Source of the DNA: Pseudomonas sp. MN1F
GTDB taxonomy: Bacteria > Pseudomonadota > Gammaproteobacteria > Pseudomonadales > Pseudomonadaceae
NCBI RefSeq assembly: GCF_009391885.1
Contig: NZ_VZII01000004.1
Coordinates: forward strand, 33,849 to 97,848
DNA: 64,000 nt
Direction of reading: 5' to 3'
Positions 10,285-19,624 of the stretch are shown here, in pieces; the first letter of the stretch is position 1, and every line of letters starts with the position of its first letter. Made by a program: the position numbers and the translations under genes. The notes below the pieces were generated by a model. It made no database searches and was not told the origin of the DNA. It worked only from the letters and a program-made list of their open reading frames with translations.

Positions 10285-11652
10285 ATGCTCGATCGCCATT
10301 CGCTGTTCTGGAAGCTGGCCATCCTGCTGGTGGGTTTCTGCCTGTTGATGATCGGCCTCAGCTACACCTGGGGCCGCCATATGGAAACCCGCAACGCCTT
10401 TCTCGACCCGCCGGCCCGCCAGGTGCTGCGCGACTATGCCAGCGACGCCGAAAAGGCCTGGCGCACAGGCGGGCGGGAAGGGCTGGACCGCTGGGTGGCG
10501 ATGATGCAACAGCGTGAGCATGGCTGGATCGGTGTGCTCGACCTGAATCTGCGGCCACTGGACAGTGCCATGCTCGGCCCTGCGATCATGCAGCGGCTCA
10601 CTCGCCTGCGAGGTGTCGACTGGCCGATGAGCCGGCGCAGCGTCGACCAGCCTTGGTTGCGCATTCCGTTCCCCGGTGCGCCGCAGCAGGGCATGCTGGT
10701 GATCGAGTTGCCGCAGCGCTTCAACCCTGGCCAGTACCGGGTGTTCTGGCAAATCGTCACCAATGGCATCATCCCCGGCCTGTTCACCTTGCTGCTGTGT
10801 GTCGGCCTGTACCGCATGCTGATCGTACCGCTCAACCAGCTGCGCGAGCAGGCCAATGCCTGGCGTGCCGACCAGCTTTCGGCACGCCTGGATACACGTA
10901 CCACGGCCCGCCACGACGAGTTGGGCGAACTGGCCCGGGCTTTCGATCAGATGGCCGAGCGCCTGCAAGGTACCGTGGTGATGCAGCAGCAACTGCTGCG
11001 CGACCTGTCACACGAAATGCGCACCCCACTCAGCCGCCTGCGCGTGGCCTGTGATGGCGAGACTGACCTTGCGCGCCTGCGGGAGCGACTTGGGCGTGAA
11101 GTGGACGGCATGCAGCAGCTGGTCGAGAACACGTTGCAACTGGCCTGGCAGGATGCCGAACGCGCGCCGATGAACCTTGAGCCGATTCAGGTTCAGGCGC
11201 TGTGGGACCTGCTGGCCGAAGACGCCAGCTACGAAAGCGGCTGGTCACCCGCGCGCTTGCGCTGCCAGCTGCCGGGCAATTGCTGGGTGCAGGGTAACCT
11301 CAATCACCTGGCCCAGGCCCTGGAGAACATGCTGCGCAATGCCATCCGCCATTCGCCGGAACACGGCCTGGTGCGGTTGGGCGGGCAGCGCGAAGGTGGG
11401 TATTGGCATCTGTGGCTGGAAGATGAAGGCGGGGGTGTGGCCGATGAGGATCTGGAGCGCATCTTCGCGCCGTTTTCCCGGCTCGATGGTTCGCGGCCCG
11501 GGGATGGCGGTTTTGGCCTGGGGTTGAGCATTGCCCGCAGTGCCATTCAGCGCCAGGGTGGGACCTTGTGGGCGGAGAATGGCAAGGCAGGGCTCAGGCT
11601 GTGCATGCGGCTGCCGCTTCATGTACCCGCGAAGCAGGCGACAGCCTTATAG
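10285..11652 (+). CDS. Two-component sensor histidine kinase
   Basis: A 455-residue membrane kinase with a first membrane helix near residues 9-28, a periplasmic sensor of about 130 residues, a second helix near 160-180, HAMP, and HisKA with His243 in DLSHEMRTPLSR. The C-terminal ATPase has N, G1 and G2 boxes (LENMLRNAIRHS, DEGGGV, GFGLGLSIA). It pairs with the regulator 3 bases upstream. The layout resembles PfeS/CpxA-type sensors of metals or envelope stress, but the signal cannot be read from the sequence. Confidence 0.85.
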   Translation: MLDRHSLFWKLAILLVGFCLLMIGLSYTWGRHMETRNAFLDPPARQVLRDYASDAEKAWRTGGREGLDRWVAMMQQREHGWIGVLDLNLRPLDSAMLGPAIMQRLTRLRGVDWPMSRRSVDQPWLRIPFPGAPQQGMLVIELPQRFNPGQYRVFWQIVTNGIIPGLFTLLLCVGLYRMLIVPLNQLREQANAWRADQLSARLDTRTTARHDELGELARAFDQMAERLQGTVVMQQQLLRDLSHEMRTPLSRLRVACDGETDLARLRERLGREVDGMQQLVENTLQLAWQDAERAPMNLEPIQVQALWDLLAEDASYESGWSPARLRCQLPGNCWVQGNLNHLAQALENMLRNAIRHSPEHGLVRLGGQREGGYWHLWLEDEGGGVADEDLERIFAPFSRLDGSRPGDGGFGLGLSIARSAIQRQGGTLWAENGKAGLRLCMRLPLHVPAKQATAL

Positions 11653-11746
11653 CTTGTGGCTATAGCGACCACAGATTGCGTGATATGGCCGGGAAGGGTT
11701 TGCCGGTATGATAGGCACCCCTGCCGTCCGGATTGTGAAATACGCC

Positions 11747-12646
11747 ATGACCTTGCAGTACCCAACCATCGCCGATTGCGTCGGCAATACGCCCCTGGTT
11801 CGCCTGCAGCGCATCGCTGGCGAAACCAGCAATACCCTCCTGCTCAAGCTCGAAGGTAACAATCCTGCCGGCTCGGTGAAGGACCGCCCGGCACTGTCGA
11901 TGATCACACGCGCCGAACTGCGCGGCCAGATCAAGCCAGGCGACACCCTGATCGAAGCCACCTCCGGCAATACCGGCATCGCCCTGGCGATGGCGGCGGC
12001 GATCAAGGGTTACAAGATGATCCTGATCATGCCCGACAACTCCACCGCCGAACGCAAGGCAGCCATGACTGCCTATGGCGCCGAGCTGATCCTGGTGACC
12101 AAGGAAGAGGGCATGGAAGGCGCCCGCGACCTCGCCGAGAAGTTGCAGGCCGAAGGCCGCGGCCTGGTCCTTGACCAGTTCGCCAACGGTGATAACCCGA
12201 TCGCCCATTACACCAGCACCGGCCCGGAGATCTGGCAGCAGACCCAGGGCACCATCACCCATTTCGTCAGCTCCATGGGTACCACCGGTACCATCATGGG
12301 GTGCTCGCAGTACCTCAAGGAACAGAACCCCAACGTGCAGATCGTCGGCCTGCAGCCGATGGAAGGCTCGGCCATCCCGGGTATCCGCCGCTGGCCCGAG
12401 GAGTACCTGCCAAAGATCTTCGATGCCACCCGCGTCGACCGCGTGATGGACATGTCCCAGCAGGAGGCCGAGGACACCACTCGCCGCCTCGCGCGCGAAG
12501 AGGGCATTTTCTGCGGCGTGTCTTCCGGTGGTGCGGTGGCAGCCATGCTGCGCCTGTCCCGCGAAGTGGAAAACGCCGTGATGGTCGCGATCATCTGTGA
12601 CCGCGGCGACCGTTACCTGTCCACCGGCCTGTTCGACCCGAGCTAA
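11747..12646 (+). CDS. cysM: Cysteine synthase B (O-acetylserine sulfhydrylase B)
   Basis: A PLP enzyme making cysteine from O-acetylserine and sulfide or thiosulfate. The 299-residue product has the PLP lysine in NNPAGSVKDRPA, the TSGNTGIALA substrate loop and the glycine-rich phosphate cup SSMGTTGTIMG. IRRWPEEYLPKIF is characteristic of the CysM branch. The ATG at 11747 gives the family N-terminus. The following rlmD ATG begins on the base after the cysM stop. Confidence 0.93.
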   Translation: MTLQYPTIADCVGNTPLVRLQRIAGETSNTLLLKLEGNNPAGSVKDRPALSMITRAELRGQIKPGDTLIEATSGNTGIALAMAAAIKGYKMILIMPDNSTAERKAAMTAYGAELILVTKEEGMEGARDLAEKLQAEGRGLVLDQFANGDNPIAHYTSTGPEIWQQTQGTITHFVSSMGTTGTIMGCSQYLKEQNPNVQIVGLQPMEGSAIPGIRRWPEEYLPKIFDATRVDRVMDMSQQEAEDTTRRLAREEGIFCGVSSGGAVAAMLRLSREVENAVMVAIICDRGDRYLSTGLFDPS

Positions 12647-14005
12647 ATGTCCAAGAAAAAAAGCAACAGCGGCCTGCGCTTCCAGCCGGCCGGCGGCAAC
12701 CGCACGCCCCAGGTCCCCGTGGGCAAGAAGCAGCGCCTGGATATCGAGCGCCTGGCCGGTGACGGCCGCGGCATCGCCTTCCTTGAAGGGCGCACCTGGT
12801 TCGTCAGTGGCGCCCTGGCCGGTGAAACGGTCGAGGCGCGGGTGCTCAATGCCCGCGGCAAGGTCGTGGAGGCGCGCCTGGAGCGCGTGCTGCAAGCCAG
12901 CCCCGAGCGCCGTCAGGCACCTTGCCGTCACTACGAGCGTTGCGGCGGCTGCAACCTGCAACACCTGCCCCACGAAGCCCAGCTGGCGCTTAAGCAGCGT
13001 ACCCTGGCGGAGCAGCTGCAACGGGTGGCCGGCGTGCAGCCCGAAGAATGGGCCGCACCCCTGAGCGGGCCGGAATTCGGCTACCGGCGCCGGGCGCGGG
13101 TGGCGGTGCGCTGGGACGTGAAGGCAAAGCAGCTGGATGTCGGCTTCCGTGCCGAGGCCAGTCAGGAAATTGTCTCGATTGATGATTGCGCCGTGCTGGT
13201 ACAGCCTTTGCAATCTATTCTTCGCCACTTGCCGAGCGTGTTGCGCTCGCTGGGCAAGCCACAGGCGATCGGCCATGTGGAGTTGTTCAGCGGTACCGCC
13301 GAAGCCGTGCTGGTGCGCCATGTGGCACCGTTGCCAGCGGACGACCTGGCACGCTTGCAGGCGTTCTGTGACGTGGCCAAGGCGCAGCTCTGGCTGCAGG
13401 GTGAAGGTGAGCCGGCACCCGTGGACGCCGAGGCGAAACTGGGTTTTGCCCTGGAGCCTTGGCAGCTGGAACTGGCCTGGCGCCCGGGCGATTTCGTCCA
13501 GGTCAATGCCCAGGTCAACACGGCGATGATCGAGCAGGCCCTGGCCTGGCTCGCACCGCAAGCTGACGAGCGTGTGCTGGACCTGTTCTGCGGCCTCGGC
13601 AACTTCGCCCTGCCGCTGGCGCGCCAGGCACGTGAAGTGGTGGCGGTGGAAGGTGTACAGGCCATGGTCGATCGGGCCGCGGCCAATGCCCGGAACAACG
13701 ATGTGCATAACGCCGCGTTTTTTCAGGCCGATTTATCGCAGCCTTTGGCAGGTGCCGGATGGGCCGCCGAAGGCTTTTCTGCGGTACTCTTGGATCCACC
13801 GCGCGACGGTGCATACGAGGTGGTGCAAGGCATCGCCCGTCTCAACGCCAAGCGCTTGGTGTATGTATCGTGCAACCCGGCCACGCTGGCGCGAGACGCC
13901 CAGGTGCTGGTCGGCCAGGGGTACCGGTTAAAAAGGGCCGGGATTCTCGACATGTTTCCTCAGACGGCGCATGTCGAAGCCATGGCGTTATTCGAAGCGG
14001 GCTAG
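12647..14005 (+). CDS. rlmD: 23S rRNA (uracil(1939)-C5)-methyltransferase RlmD
   Basis: RlmD (formerly RumA) methylates U1939 of 23S rRNA. The 452-residue product has an N-terminal TRAM domain (residues about 25-80), the iron-sulfur cysteines in [15 protein letters not shown], the SAM-binding segment [16 protein letters not shown] and the catalytic cysteine in [13 protein letters not shown]. The gene starts immediately after the cysM stop with no gap, so the two are coupled. Confidence 0.93.
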   Translation: MSKKKSNSGLRFQPAGGNRTPQVPVGKKQRLDIERLAGDGRGIAFLEGRTWFVSGALAGETVEARVLNARGKVVEARLERVLQASPERRQAPCRHYERCGGCNLQHLPHEAQLALKQRTLAEQLQRVAGVQPEEWAAPLSGPEFGYRRRARVAVRWDVKAKQLDVGFRAEASQEIVSIDDCAVLVQPLQSILRHLPSVLRSLGKPQAIGHVELFSGTAEAVLVRHVAPLPADDLARLQAFCDVAKAQLWLQGEGEPAPVDAEAKLGFALEPWQLELAWRPGDFVQVNAQVNTAMIEQALAWLAPQADERVLDLFCGLGNFALPLARQAREVVAVEGVQAMVDRAAANARNNDVHNAAFFQADLSQPLAGAGWAAEGFSAVLLDPPRDGAYEVVQGIARLNAKRLVYVSCNPATLARDAQVLVGQGYRLKRAGILDMFPQTAHVEAMALFEAG

Positions 14006-14101
14006 CGAACTGGCCCCTTGGTGCGGCTTCCACGGAAGCGAAGCCGTACGGTGATAGCCAGTGCACCCGTGTGGTGCGCTGTATGGAAAGGTAAAACAAA
14101 G

Positions 14102-16342
14102 ATGGTACAGGTGAGAGTGCACCAGCCGGTCAACACAGACGGCAGTATCAATCTCGAAGCATGGCTGGATCATGTGGTGAGCGTCGATTCGGCTCTGGAT
14201 CGCGTGGCGCTGAAAGATGCTTGCGAGTTCACCCAGGAAATCGAAAAGAAGGGCAATCCGGCCAAGCATTCGTGGGCCGATGGTACGTCCAGTTATCAGG
14301 CCGGCCTGGAAATCGCCGAAATCCTCGCCGACCTCAAGCTGGACCAGGACTCGTTGGTTGCGGCGGTGATCTATCGCTCGGTACGTGAAGGCAAGGTAAC
14401 CCTGGCCGAAGTCGGCCAGCGCTTTGGCCCGGTAGTGTCCAAGCTGATCGACGGCGTGCTGCGCATGGCCGCCATCAGCGCCAGCCTCAGCCCACGGCAG
14501 TCGCTGGTGCTGGGCTCGCAGGCGCAGGTCGAGAACCTGCGCAAGATGCTCGTGGCCATGGTCGACGACGTGCGCGTGGCGCTGATCAAGCTGGCCGAGC
14601 GGACCTGCGCGATCCGGGCGGTGAAGTCCGCCGATGACGAAAAACGCCTGCGCGTGGCGCGCGAGGTGTTCGACATCTATGCGCCACTGGCCCACCGGCT
14701 GGGCATCGGCCACATCAAATGGGAGCTGGAGGACCTGTCCTTCCGCTACCTGGAGCCCGACCAGTACAAGCAGATCGCCAAGCTGTTGCACGAGCGTCGG
14801 CTGGACCGCGAGCGCTTCATCAGTGATGTGATGAACCAGTTGCAGAACGAGCTGCTGGCCACCGGGGTCAAGGCCGACATCAGCGGCCGGGCGAAACACA
14901 TCTATTCGATCTGGCGCAAGATGCAGCGCAAAGGCCTGGAATTCAGCCAGATCTACGATGTGCGTGCGGTGCGCGTGCTGGTTCCGGAGGTGCGCGACTG
15001 CTATACCGCGCTGGGTATCGTGCACACCCTGTGGCGGCACATCCCCAAGGAATTCGACGACTACATCGCCAACCCCAAGGAAAACGGCTATCGCTCGCTG
15101 CACACTGCGGTGATCGGCCCCGAGGGCAAGGTGCTGGAAGTGCAGATCCGTACCCACGGCATGCACGAGGAAGCCGAGCTCGGCGTCTGCGCCCACTGGC
15201 GCTACAAGGGCACCGACGTCAAGCCGAGTTCCAACCACTACGAAGAGAAGATCTCCTGGCTGCGCCAGGTGCTCGAATGGCATGAAGAGCTGGGCGACAT
15301 CGGTGGCCTGGCCGAGCAGCTGCGGGTCGATATCGAGCCCGACCGGGTCTACGTGTTCACCCCGGATGGCCACGCCATCGACCTGCCCAAGGGTGCCACG
15401 CCGCTGGACTTCGCCTACCGCGTGCACACCGAGATCGGTCACAACTGCCGTGGCGCCAAGATCAACGGGCGCATCGTGCCGCTCAACTACAGCCTGCAGA
15501 CCGGCGAGCAGGTGGAGATCATCACCAGCAAGCACGGCAACCCGAGCCGTGACTGGCTGAACTCCAACCTGGGCTACGTCACCACCTCGCGGGCGCGGGC
15601 CAAGATCGTCCACTGGTTCAAGCTGCAGGCGCGTGACCAGAACGTCGCTGCCGGCAAGACCTTGCTCGAGCGCGAGCTCAGCCGCCTGGGCCTGCCGCAG
15701 GTGGACTTCGAACGCCTGGCCGAAAAGACCAACGTCAAGACCGCCGAAGACATGTTCGCCTCGCTCGGTGCCGGTGACCTGCGCCTGGCGCACCTGGTCA
15801 ACGCCGCCCAGCAGCTGCTCGAGCCCGAGCGCATCGAGCAGATCGAGCTGACGCCGCGCAAGCCTACCGGCCCGCGTACCGGCAAGCGTGGCGATATCCA
15901 GATCCAGGGCGTTGGCAACCTGCTTACGCAGATGGCCGGCTGCTGCCAGCCGCTGCCGGGCGATGCCATCGTCGGTTACATCACCCAGGGCCGCGGCGTC
16001 AGCATCCACCGCCAGGACTGCGCCTCGGCGCTGCAGCTGGCCGGGCGCGAGCCGGAGCGGATGATCCAGGTAAGCTGGGGGCCGATCCCGGTGCAGACCT
16101 ACCCGGTCGACATCGTCATCCGCGCCTACGACCGCCCAGGGTTGCTGCGCGACGTGTCGCAGGTGTTGCTGAACGAGAAGATCAACGTGCTGGCGGTCAA
16201 TACCCGCTCGAACAAGGAAGACAACACCGCGCTGATGTCGCTGACCATCGAGATTCCGGGCCTGGATGCGCTGGGGCGCCTCCTGGGCAGAATTTCGCAG
16301 TTGCCGAACATTATCGAGACACGGCGTAATCGTACCCCTTGA
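14102..16342 (+). CDS. relA: GTP pyrophosphokinase RelA ((p)ppGpp synthetase I)
   Basis: RelA makes (p)ppGpp on stalled ribosomes in the stringent response. In the 746-residue product the hydrolase domain is inactive: the HDxxED motif is replaced around AVIYRSVREGKV. The synthetase domain carries the RelA-type acidic EFDD at 317-320. Then follow TGS, helical, the GCCQPLPGD cysteine-rich and ACT domains. This is the pattern of monofunctional RelA rather than SpoT. The ATG at 14102 (MVQVRVHQPV) was preferred to longer frames. An inverted REP pair follows the stop. Confidence 0.94.
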   Translation: MVQVRVHQPVNTDGSINLEAWLDHVVSVDSALDRVALKDACEFTQEIEKKGNPAKHSWADGTSSYQAGLEIAEILADLKLDQDSLVAAVIYRSVREGKVTLAEVGQRFGPVVSKLIDGVLRMAAISASLSPRQSLVLGSQAQVENLRKMLVAMVDDVRVALIKLAERTCAIRAVKSADDEKRLRVAREVFDIYAPLAHRLGIGHIKWELEDLSFRYLEPDQYKQIAKLLHERRLDRERFISDVMNQLQNELLATGVKADISGRAKHIYSIWRKMQRKGLEFSQIYDVRAVRVLVPEVRDCYTALGIVHTLWRHIPKEFDDYIANPKENGYRSLHTAVIGPEGKVLEVQIRTHGMHEEAELGVCAHWRYKGTDVKPSSNHYEEKISWLRQVLEWHEELGDIGGLAEQLRVDIEPDRVYVFTPDGHAIDLPKGATPLDFAYRVHTEIGHNCRGAKINGRIVPLNYSLQTGEQVEIITSKHGNPSRDWLNSNLGYVTTSRARAKIVHWFKLQARDQNVAAGKTLLERELSRLGLPQVDFERLAEKTNVKTAEDMFASLGAGDLRLAHLVNAAQQLLEPERIEQIELTPRKPTGPRTGKRGDIQIQGVGNLLTQMAGCCQPLPGDAIVGYITQGRGVSIHRQDCASALQLAGREPERMIQVSWGPIPVQTYPVDIVIRAYDRPGLLRDVSQVLLNEKINVLAVNTRSNKEDNTALMSLTIEIPGLDALGRLLGRISQLPNIIETRRNRTP

Positions 16343-16358
16343 GACTGCGGCGCCTGCA

Positions 16359-16413
16359 TCGCGGATGAATCCGCTCCTACAGGAATGGCGCCTGTAGGCG
16401 GATTTATTCGCGA
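16359..16413. repeat. Inverted pair of REP palindromes
   Basis: The plus-strand copy at 16359-16383 (GCGGATGAATCCGCTCC core) and its inverted partner at 16391-16413 match with few differences, separated by 7 bases. The sequence is the common P. putida REP type. Such pairs fold into a long stem that can protect or terminate mRNA, here between relA and mazG. Confidence 0.85.
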
Positions 16414-16441
16414 TGAAGGCACCCCCGAAGGACCTGCTTAA

Positions 16442-17275
16442 ATGACCTACACCCTCGAAGACCTGCTGCACCTCATGGCCCGCCTGCGCGACCCGCAGTA
16501 CGGCTGCCCGTGGGACCTGAAGCAGAACTACGCGAGCATTGTGCAGCACACCATCGAAGAGGCCTACGAAGTCGCCGACACCATCGAGCGCGGCGATTTC
16601 GAGCACCTGCAGGGTGAGCTGGGCGACCTGTTGTTCCAGGTGGTCTACTACAGCCAGCTGGCCCGGGAAGAAGGGCGGTTCGAGTTCGATGGCGTGGTCG
16701 ACAGCATCACCCGCAAGCTGATCCGCCGTCATCCCCACGTATTCCCGACTGGCGAGCTGTACGCGCCGCTGGACACCCCCAGCCTGAACGAGGCCCAGGT
16801 CAAGTCACGCTGGGAGGAGATCAAGGCCGAGGAGCGCGCCGAGAAAAGCACCCCTGAGCAACTGTCGCTGCTCGATGACGTACCGACGGCATTGCCGGCG
16901 CTGTCGCGGGCGGCCAAACTGCAAAAGCGCGCGGCTACCGTCGGTTTCGACTGGCCAGCGGCACTGCCTGTGCTGGACAAGGTGCGCGAGGAGCTCGATG
17001 AAGTGTTGCAGGCCATGGCCGACAACGACGCCGATGCCCTCGAGGATGAAGTCGGTGACCTGCTGTTTGCCGCCGTGAACCTTGCCCGCCACCTCAAGCA
17101 AGACCCGGAAAACGCCCTGCGCCGCGCCAACCGCAAGTTCGAGCGGCGTTTCCGCTTCATCGAACAGGCATTGCGCGACAGCGGTCGGCCGATTGAACAA
17201 TGTAACCTTGACGAGCTGGACGCCCTTTGGGGTGAAGCCAAGCGTCAGGAAAAGAACCTGCCCAGCTGCGGCTGA
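16442..17275 (+). CDS. mazG: Nucleoside triphosphate pyrophosphohydrolase MazG
   Basis: MazG hydrolyses (d)NTPs to monophosphates and pyrophosphate, and in E. coli lowers ppGpp-linked stress. The 277-residue product contains two MazG domains. The first has PWDLKQNY...EEAYEVADTIERGD and ELGDLLFQVVYY; the second has EELDEVLQAM and DEVGDLLFAAVNLARHL, each with the metal-binding EExxE/ExxD pattern. Adjacency to relA is conserved in gammaproteobacteria. Confidence 0.93.
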   Translation: MTYTLEDLLHLMARLRDPQYGCPWDLKQNYASIVQHTIEEAYEVADTIERGDFEHLQGELGDLLFQVVYYSQLAREEGRFEFDGVVDSITRKLIRRHPHVFPTGELYAPLDTPSLNEAQVKSRWEEIKAEERAEKSTPEQLSLLDDVPTALPALSRAAKLQKRAATVGFDWPAALPVLDKVREELDEVLQAMADNDADALEDEVGDLLFAAVNLARHLKQDPENALRRANRKFERRFRFIEQALRDSGRPIEQCNLDELDALWGEAKRQEKNLPSCG

Positions 17276-17301
17276 GCTGATGCATAAGTGAGTGAACATT
17301 C

Positions 17302-17841
17302 ATGAGCCTTTCCCTTCGCGACCAATTGCTCAAAGCCGGTCTGGTCAACCAGAAACAGGTCTCGCAGACCAACAAAGCTGAAAAGAAACAGAAGCGCATG
17401 GAGCACAAAGGCCAGGTCGAAATCGACGACAGCCAGCAGCGCATGGCCAAGGAAGCCATGGCCGAGAAGGCCAAGCGTGACCAGGAGCTGAATCGCCAGC
17501 AGCAGGAAAAGGCCGAGCAGAAGGCCCGCCTGGCGCAGATCAAGCAGTTGATCGAAGCCACCCGCTTGCCCAAGCTGACCACCGAGGACTACTACAACTT
17601 CGTCGACGACAAGAAGGTCAAGCGCATTGCCGTCAACGCCCTGATGCGCACCCGCCTGAGCAACGGCGCGCTGGCCATCGTGTCGCATGCCGGTGGCTAC
17701 GAAGTGATCCCGCGCGAGGCGGCGGTGAAGATCCAGGAGCGCGACCCGAACCGCATCCTGCTACTCAATACCCATGTCGAGGAGGCGGACGAAGACGATC
17801 CGTACGCGGCCTACAAGATCCCGGACGATCTGATGTGGTAA
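17302..17841 (+). CDS. DUF2058 family nucleoprotein-like protein
   Basis: A 179-residue highly charged protein. Residues about 20-85 form a lysine/glutamate-rich coiled coil (KAEKKQKRMEHKG onwards), then a compact C-terminal part (TTEDYYNFVDDKKVKRI, ALAIVSHAGGYEVIP). This is the DUF2058/YaiL architecture. The function is unknown; the basic coiled coil suggests nucleic-acid or ribosome contact, which is inference. It follows mazG by 26 bases and is ended by a strong terminator. Confidence 0.8.
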   Translation: MSLSLRDQLLKAGLVNQKQVSQTNKAEKKQKRMEHKGQVEIDDSQQRMAKEAMAEKAKRDQELNRQQQEKAEQKARLAQIKQLIEATRLPKLTTEDYYNFVDDKKVKRIAVNALMRTRLSNGALAIVSHAGGYEVIPREAAVKIQERDPNRILLLNTHVEEADEDDPYAAYKIPDDLMW

Positions 17842-17850
17842 ACACGAAAA

Positions 17851-17873
17851 ACCCCGCCGAAGCGGGGTTTTTT
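17851..17873. terminator. Bidirectional rho-independent terminator
   Basis: ACCCCGC-CGAA-GCGGGGT with a T6 run on the plus strand and an A-run before the stem, so it can act in both directions. It ends the DUF2058 gene and the convergent small gene at 17900-18082. Confidence 0.9.
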
Positions 17874-17899
17874 ATTGAAAGACGGTGTCATGGCCTACT

Positions 17900-18082
17900 T
17901 CATTGAGTAGTGCGCTGGTTTTCCAGCTCTTCGAGCTCCGCCCGGTACTGGTGGGCTTCATGTTCATGGTGGAACATACCGACCAGTTGGCCTTGTTGAT
18001 GCACATCCCAGATCCGCACACCAGCGGCCAGGCCTTCGTGGGACATTTTCGATTCGTCGCGTTCGGTTACTTGGACTGTCAT
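17900..18082 (-). CDS. Small conserved hypothetical protein (60 aa)
   Basis: A 60-residue acidic, histidine-rich soluble protein (GMFHHEHEAHQYRAELEELE). A GGAG Shine-Dalgarno lies 7-8 bases before the ATG, and a terminator follows the stop, which supports a real gene. I recall small proteins of this kind at this position in P. putida but know no function. The HHEHEAH cluster could bind a metal, which is speculation. Confidence 0.6.
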   Translation of the reverse strand: MTVQVTERDESKMSHEGLAAGVRIWDVHQQGQLVGMFHHEHEAHQYRAELEELENQRTTQ

Positions 18083-18206
18083 CGTTAAACTCCACTGCTT
18101 GAGTTGGCTGCGACACTGTGTCGCACAACCCCTTTATAGAGTTTGTTAGCAGGCTAAGTAAATAAAACAGGCATGAAACAAGTTTCATGAAGGCCGGGCA
18201 AAAAGA

Positions 18207-18227
18207 AGCCCCGCGCAGGGCGGGGCT
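18207..18227 (-). terminator. Rho-independent terminator of the DUF3108 gene
   Basis: AGCCCCGC / GCGGGGCT 8-bp stem with a 5-base loop, followed on the minus strand by TTCTTTTTG. It lies 25 bases past the stop of the DUF3108 gene and ends the purM-purN-DUF3108 unit. Confidence 0.88.
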
Positions 18228-18251
18228 CCGGATGCTGCGGGCTGTAGCGGA

Positions 18252-18962
18252 TCAGTTACCCTTCACCGTCTTGCCGTCGACCGTGCCATCCTGCAGCACG
18301 ATCACGTACTCCTTGCCATCAGTCTCGACCTGGCGCAGTTGTACCAGCAGGTAATCCCAATCCTTGGCGAACCACAGCTCGGTGATGCGCTTGCTCTGGC
18401 TCGGGTCGCGCACGCGCTCGACCTTTACCGCGTCGACCTGGCCGGTCTTGGTGGTGACTTTTTCGGTACCGAGTACGCGGAAGTCATAGGCATCGATCTC
18501 GTCACCATCGACCACCTGGTAGGTCATGCTCTTCTTGCCAGCGGCCACATCGTGCTGCAGGGCCAGCTGGTAGGACGACTTGTCCAGCACGCCGCGGTTG
18601 AGCGGCAGGTTGATGGGGTCCTTGCGGTCGGTGCCGGTGATCTTCTTGGCGTTCCAGTCGAAGGTCAGGTCGACGGTCTTGGCCTTGCCCAGGCCGCCGC
18701 GCTCGAAGTGGTACTTCTGCGGCAGCAGGGTGTCGTTGTCCAGGCGCAGGGTGCTGTTCTCGGTCAGGCTGGCGATCATCATGGAGGCCTTGAAATTAAG
18801 GTCCCAGGTACCGTTGGCATTCTTGACCAGGCTGCGCTCGGCGGTGCCGCTCATGGGCAGTTGCTTCCAGTCGGCGGTGTAGCTGGCCGAGAACGGCTTC
18901 AGATCAGCTGCCTGGAGGGGCAGGGCGAGCACGGCGAGAGCCAATAGCAGGGCACGACGCAT
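18252..18962 (-). CDS. DUF3108 domain exported protein
   Basis: The 236-residue product begins with a signal peptide (MRRALLLALAVLALPLQAADL, cleavage likely after QAA). It continues as a beta-rich periplasmic domain (FSASYTADWKQLPMSGTAERSL, LRLDNDTLLPQKYHFE) typical of DUF3108. No catalytic motif is evident. An AGGAG precedes the ATG, and the gene starts 8 bases after the purN stop, so it is in the pur operon. This pairing with purMN is common in pseudomonads but unexplained. Confidence 0.8.
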   Translation of the reverse strand: MRRALLLALAVLALPLQAADLKPFSASYTADWKQLPMSGTAERSLVKNANGTWDLNFKASMMIASLTENSTLRLDNDTLLPQKYHFERGGLGKAKTVDLTFDWNAKKITGTDRKDPINLPLNRGVLDKSSYQLALQHDVAAGKKSMTYQVVDGDEIDAYDFRVLGTEKVTTKTGQVDAVKVERVRDPSQSKRITELWFAKDWDYLLVQLRQVETDGKEYVIVLQDGTVDGKTVKGN

Positions 18963-18970
18963 AAATTCTC

Positions 18971-19624
18971 CTAGGGTCGGATCAGGTGACCACTGGCCGG
19001 CAGCGGTTGGTCATCCAGTAAGGCACCCTGCTCACCCAGGCGCAAGCGCCCTTGGGCAAACCAGTGCACCGCCAGCGGGTAGATCTGGTGTTCCTGATGG
19101 TGGACCCTTTGGGCCAGGCTTTCCACCGTGTCATCAGACAGCACCGGAACCACAGCCTGTACGACCAGAGGCCCGCCATCGAGTTCCTCGGTGACGAAGT
19201 GTACGCTGCAGCCATGCTCGGCATCGCCGGCCTCCAGTGCCCGCCGGTGGGTATGCAGGCCCTTGTAGCGGGGCAGCAGCGACGGGTGGATGTTGAGCAG
19301 GCGGCCCTGATAGTGGCGCACGAAGTCGCCACTGAGGATGCGCATGAAGCCGGCCAGCACCACCAGGTCCGGGGTAAAGCCGTCGATGCGCGCCATCAGC
19401 GCGGCATCGAAGGCTTCGCGGCCGTCGAACTGGGTGTGGTCGAGCACCACGGTGTCGATACCGACCGCCTGGGCCCGTTGCAGGCCATAGGCATCGGCGC
19501 GGTTGGAAACCACCGCGGCGATGCGCACCTGGCTGTCCTGCGCGCGGCAACTGTCGATCAAGGCTTGCAGGTTGCTGCCGGAACCCGACAGCAGTACCAC
19601 TACATTGCAGGGCTTGCTCGGCAT
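18971..19624 (-). CDS. purN: Phosphoribosylglycinamide formyltransferase PurN
   Basis: PurN transfers a formyl group from 10-formyl-THF to GAR in purine synthesis. The 217-residue product has the phosphate loop SGSGSNLQAL, the folate-site NIHPSLLPRYKGLHTH with catalytic Asn/His, and a conserved Asp in VTEELDGGPLV. The ATG at 19624 shares one base with the purM stop (TGATG), showing tight coupling. Confidence 0.95.
   Translation of the reverse strand: MPSKPCNVVVLLSGSGSNLQALIDSCRAQDSQVRIAAVVSNRADAYGLQRAQAVGIDTVVLDHTQFDGREAFDAALMARIDGFTPDLVVLAGFMRILSGDFVRHYQGRLLNIHPSLLPRYKGLHTHRRALEAGDAEHGCSVHFVTEELDGGPLVVQAVVPVLSDDTVESLAQRVHHQEHQIYPLAVHWFAQGRLRLGEQGALLDDQPLPASGHLIRP

Noticed and set aside
11660..13708. 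A 682-codon minus-strand frame opposite cysM and rlmD
   Set aside because: Antisense shadow; both plus-strand genes have full catalytic motifs.
13988..16738. A 916-codon minus-strand frame opposite relA and mazG
   Set aside because: It is the mirror of relA codon structure with low-complexity Gln/Val/His-rich protein; relA is unambiguous.
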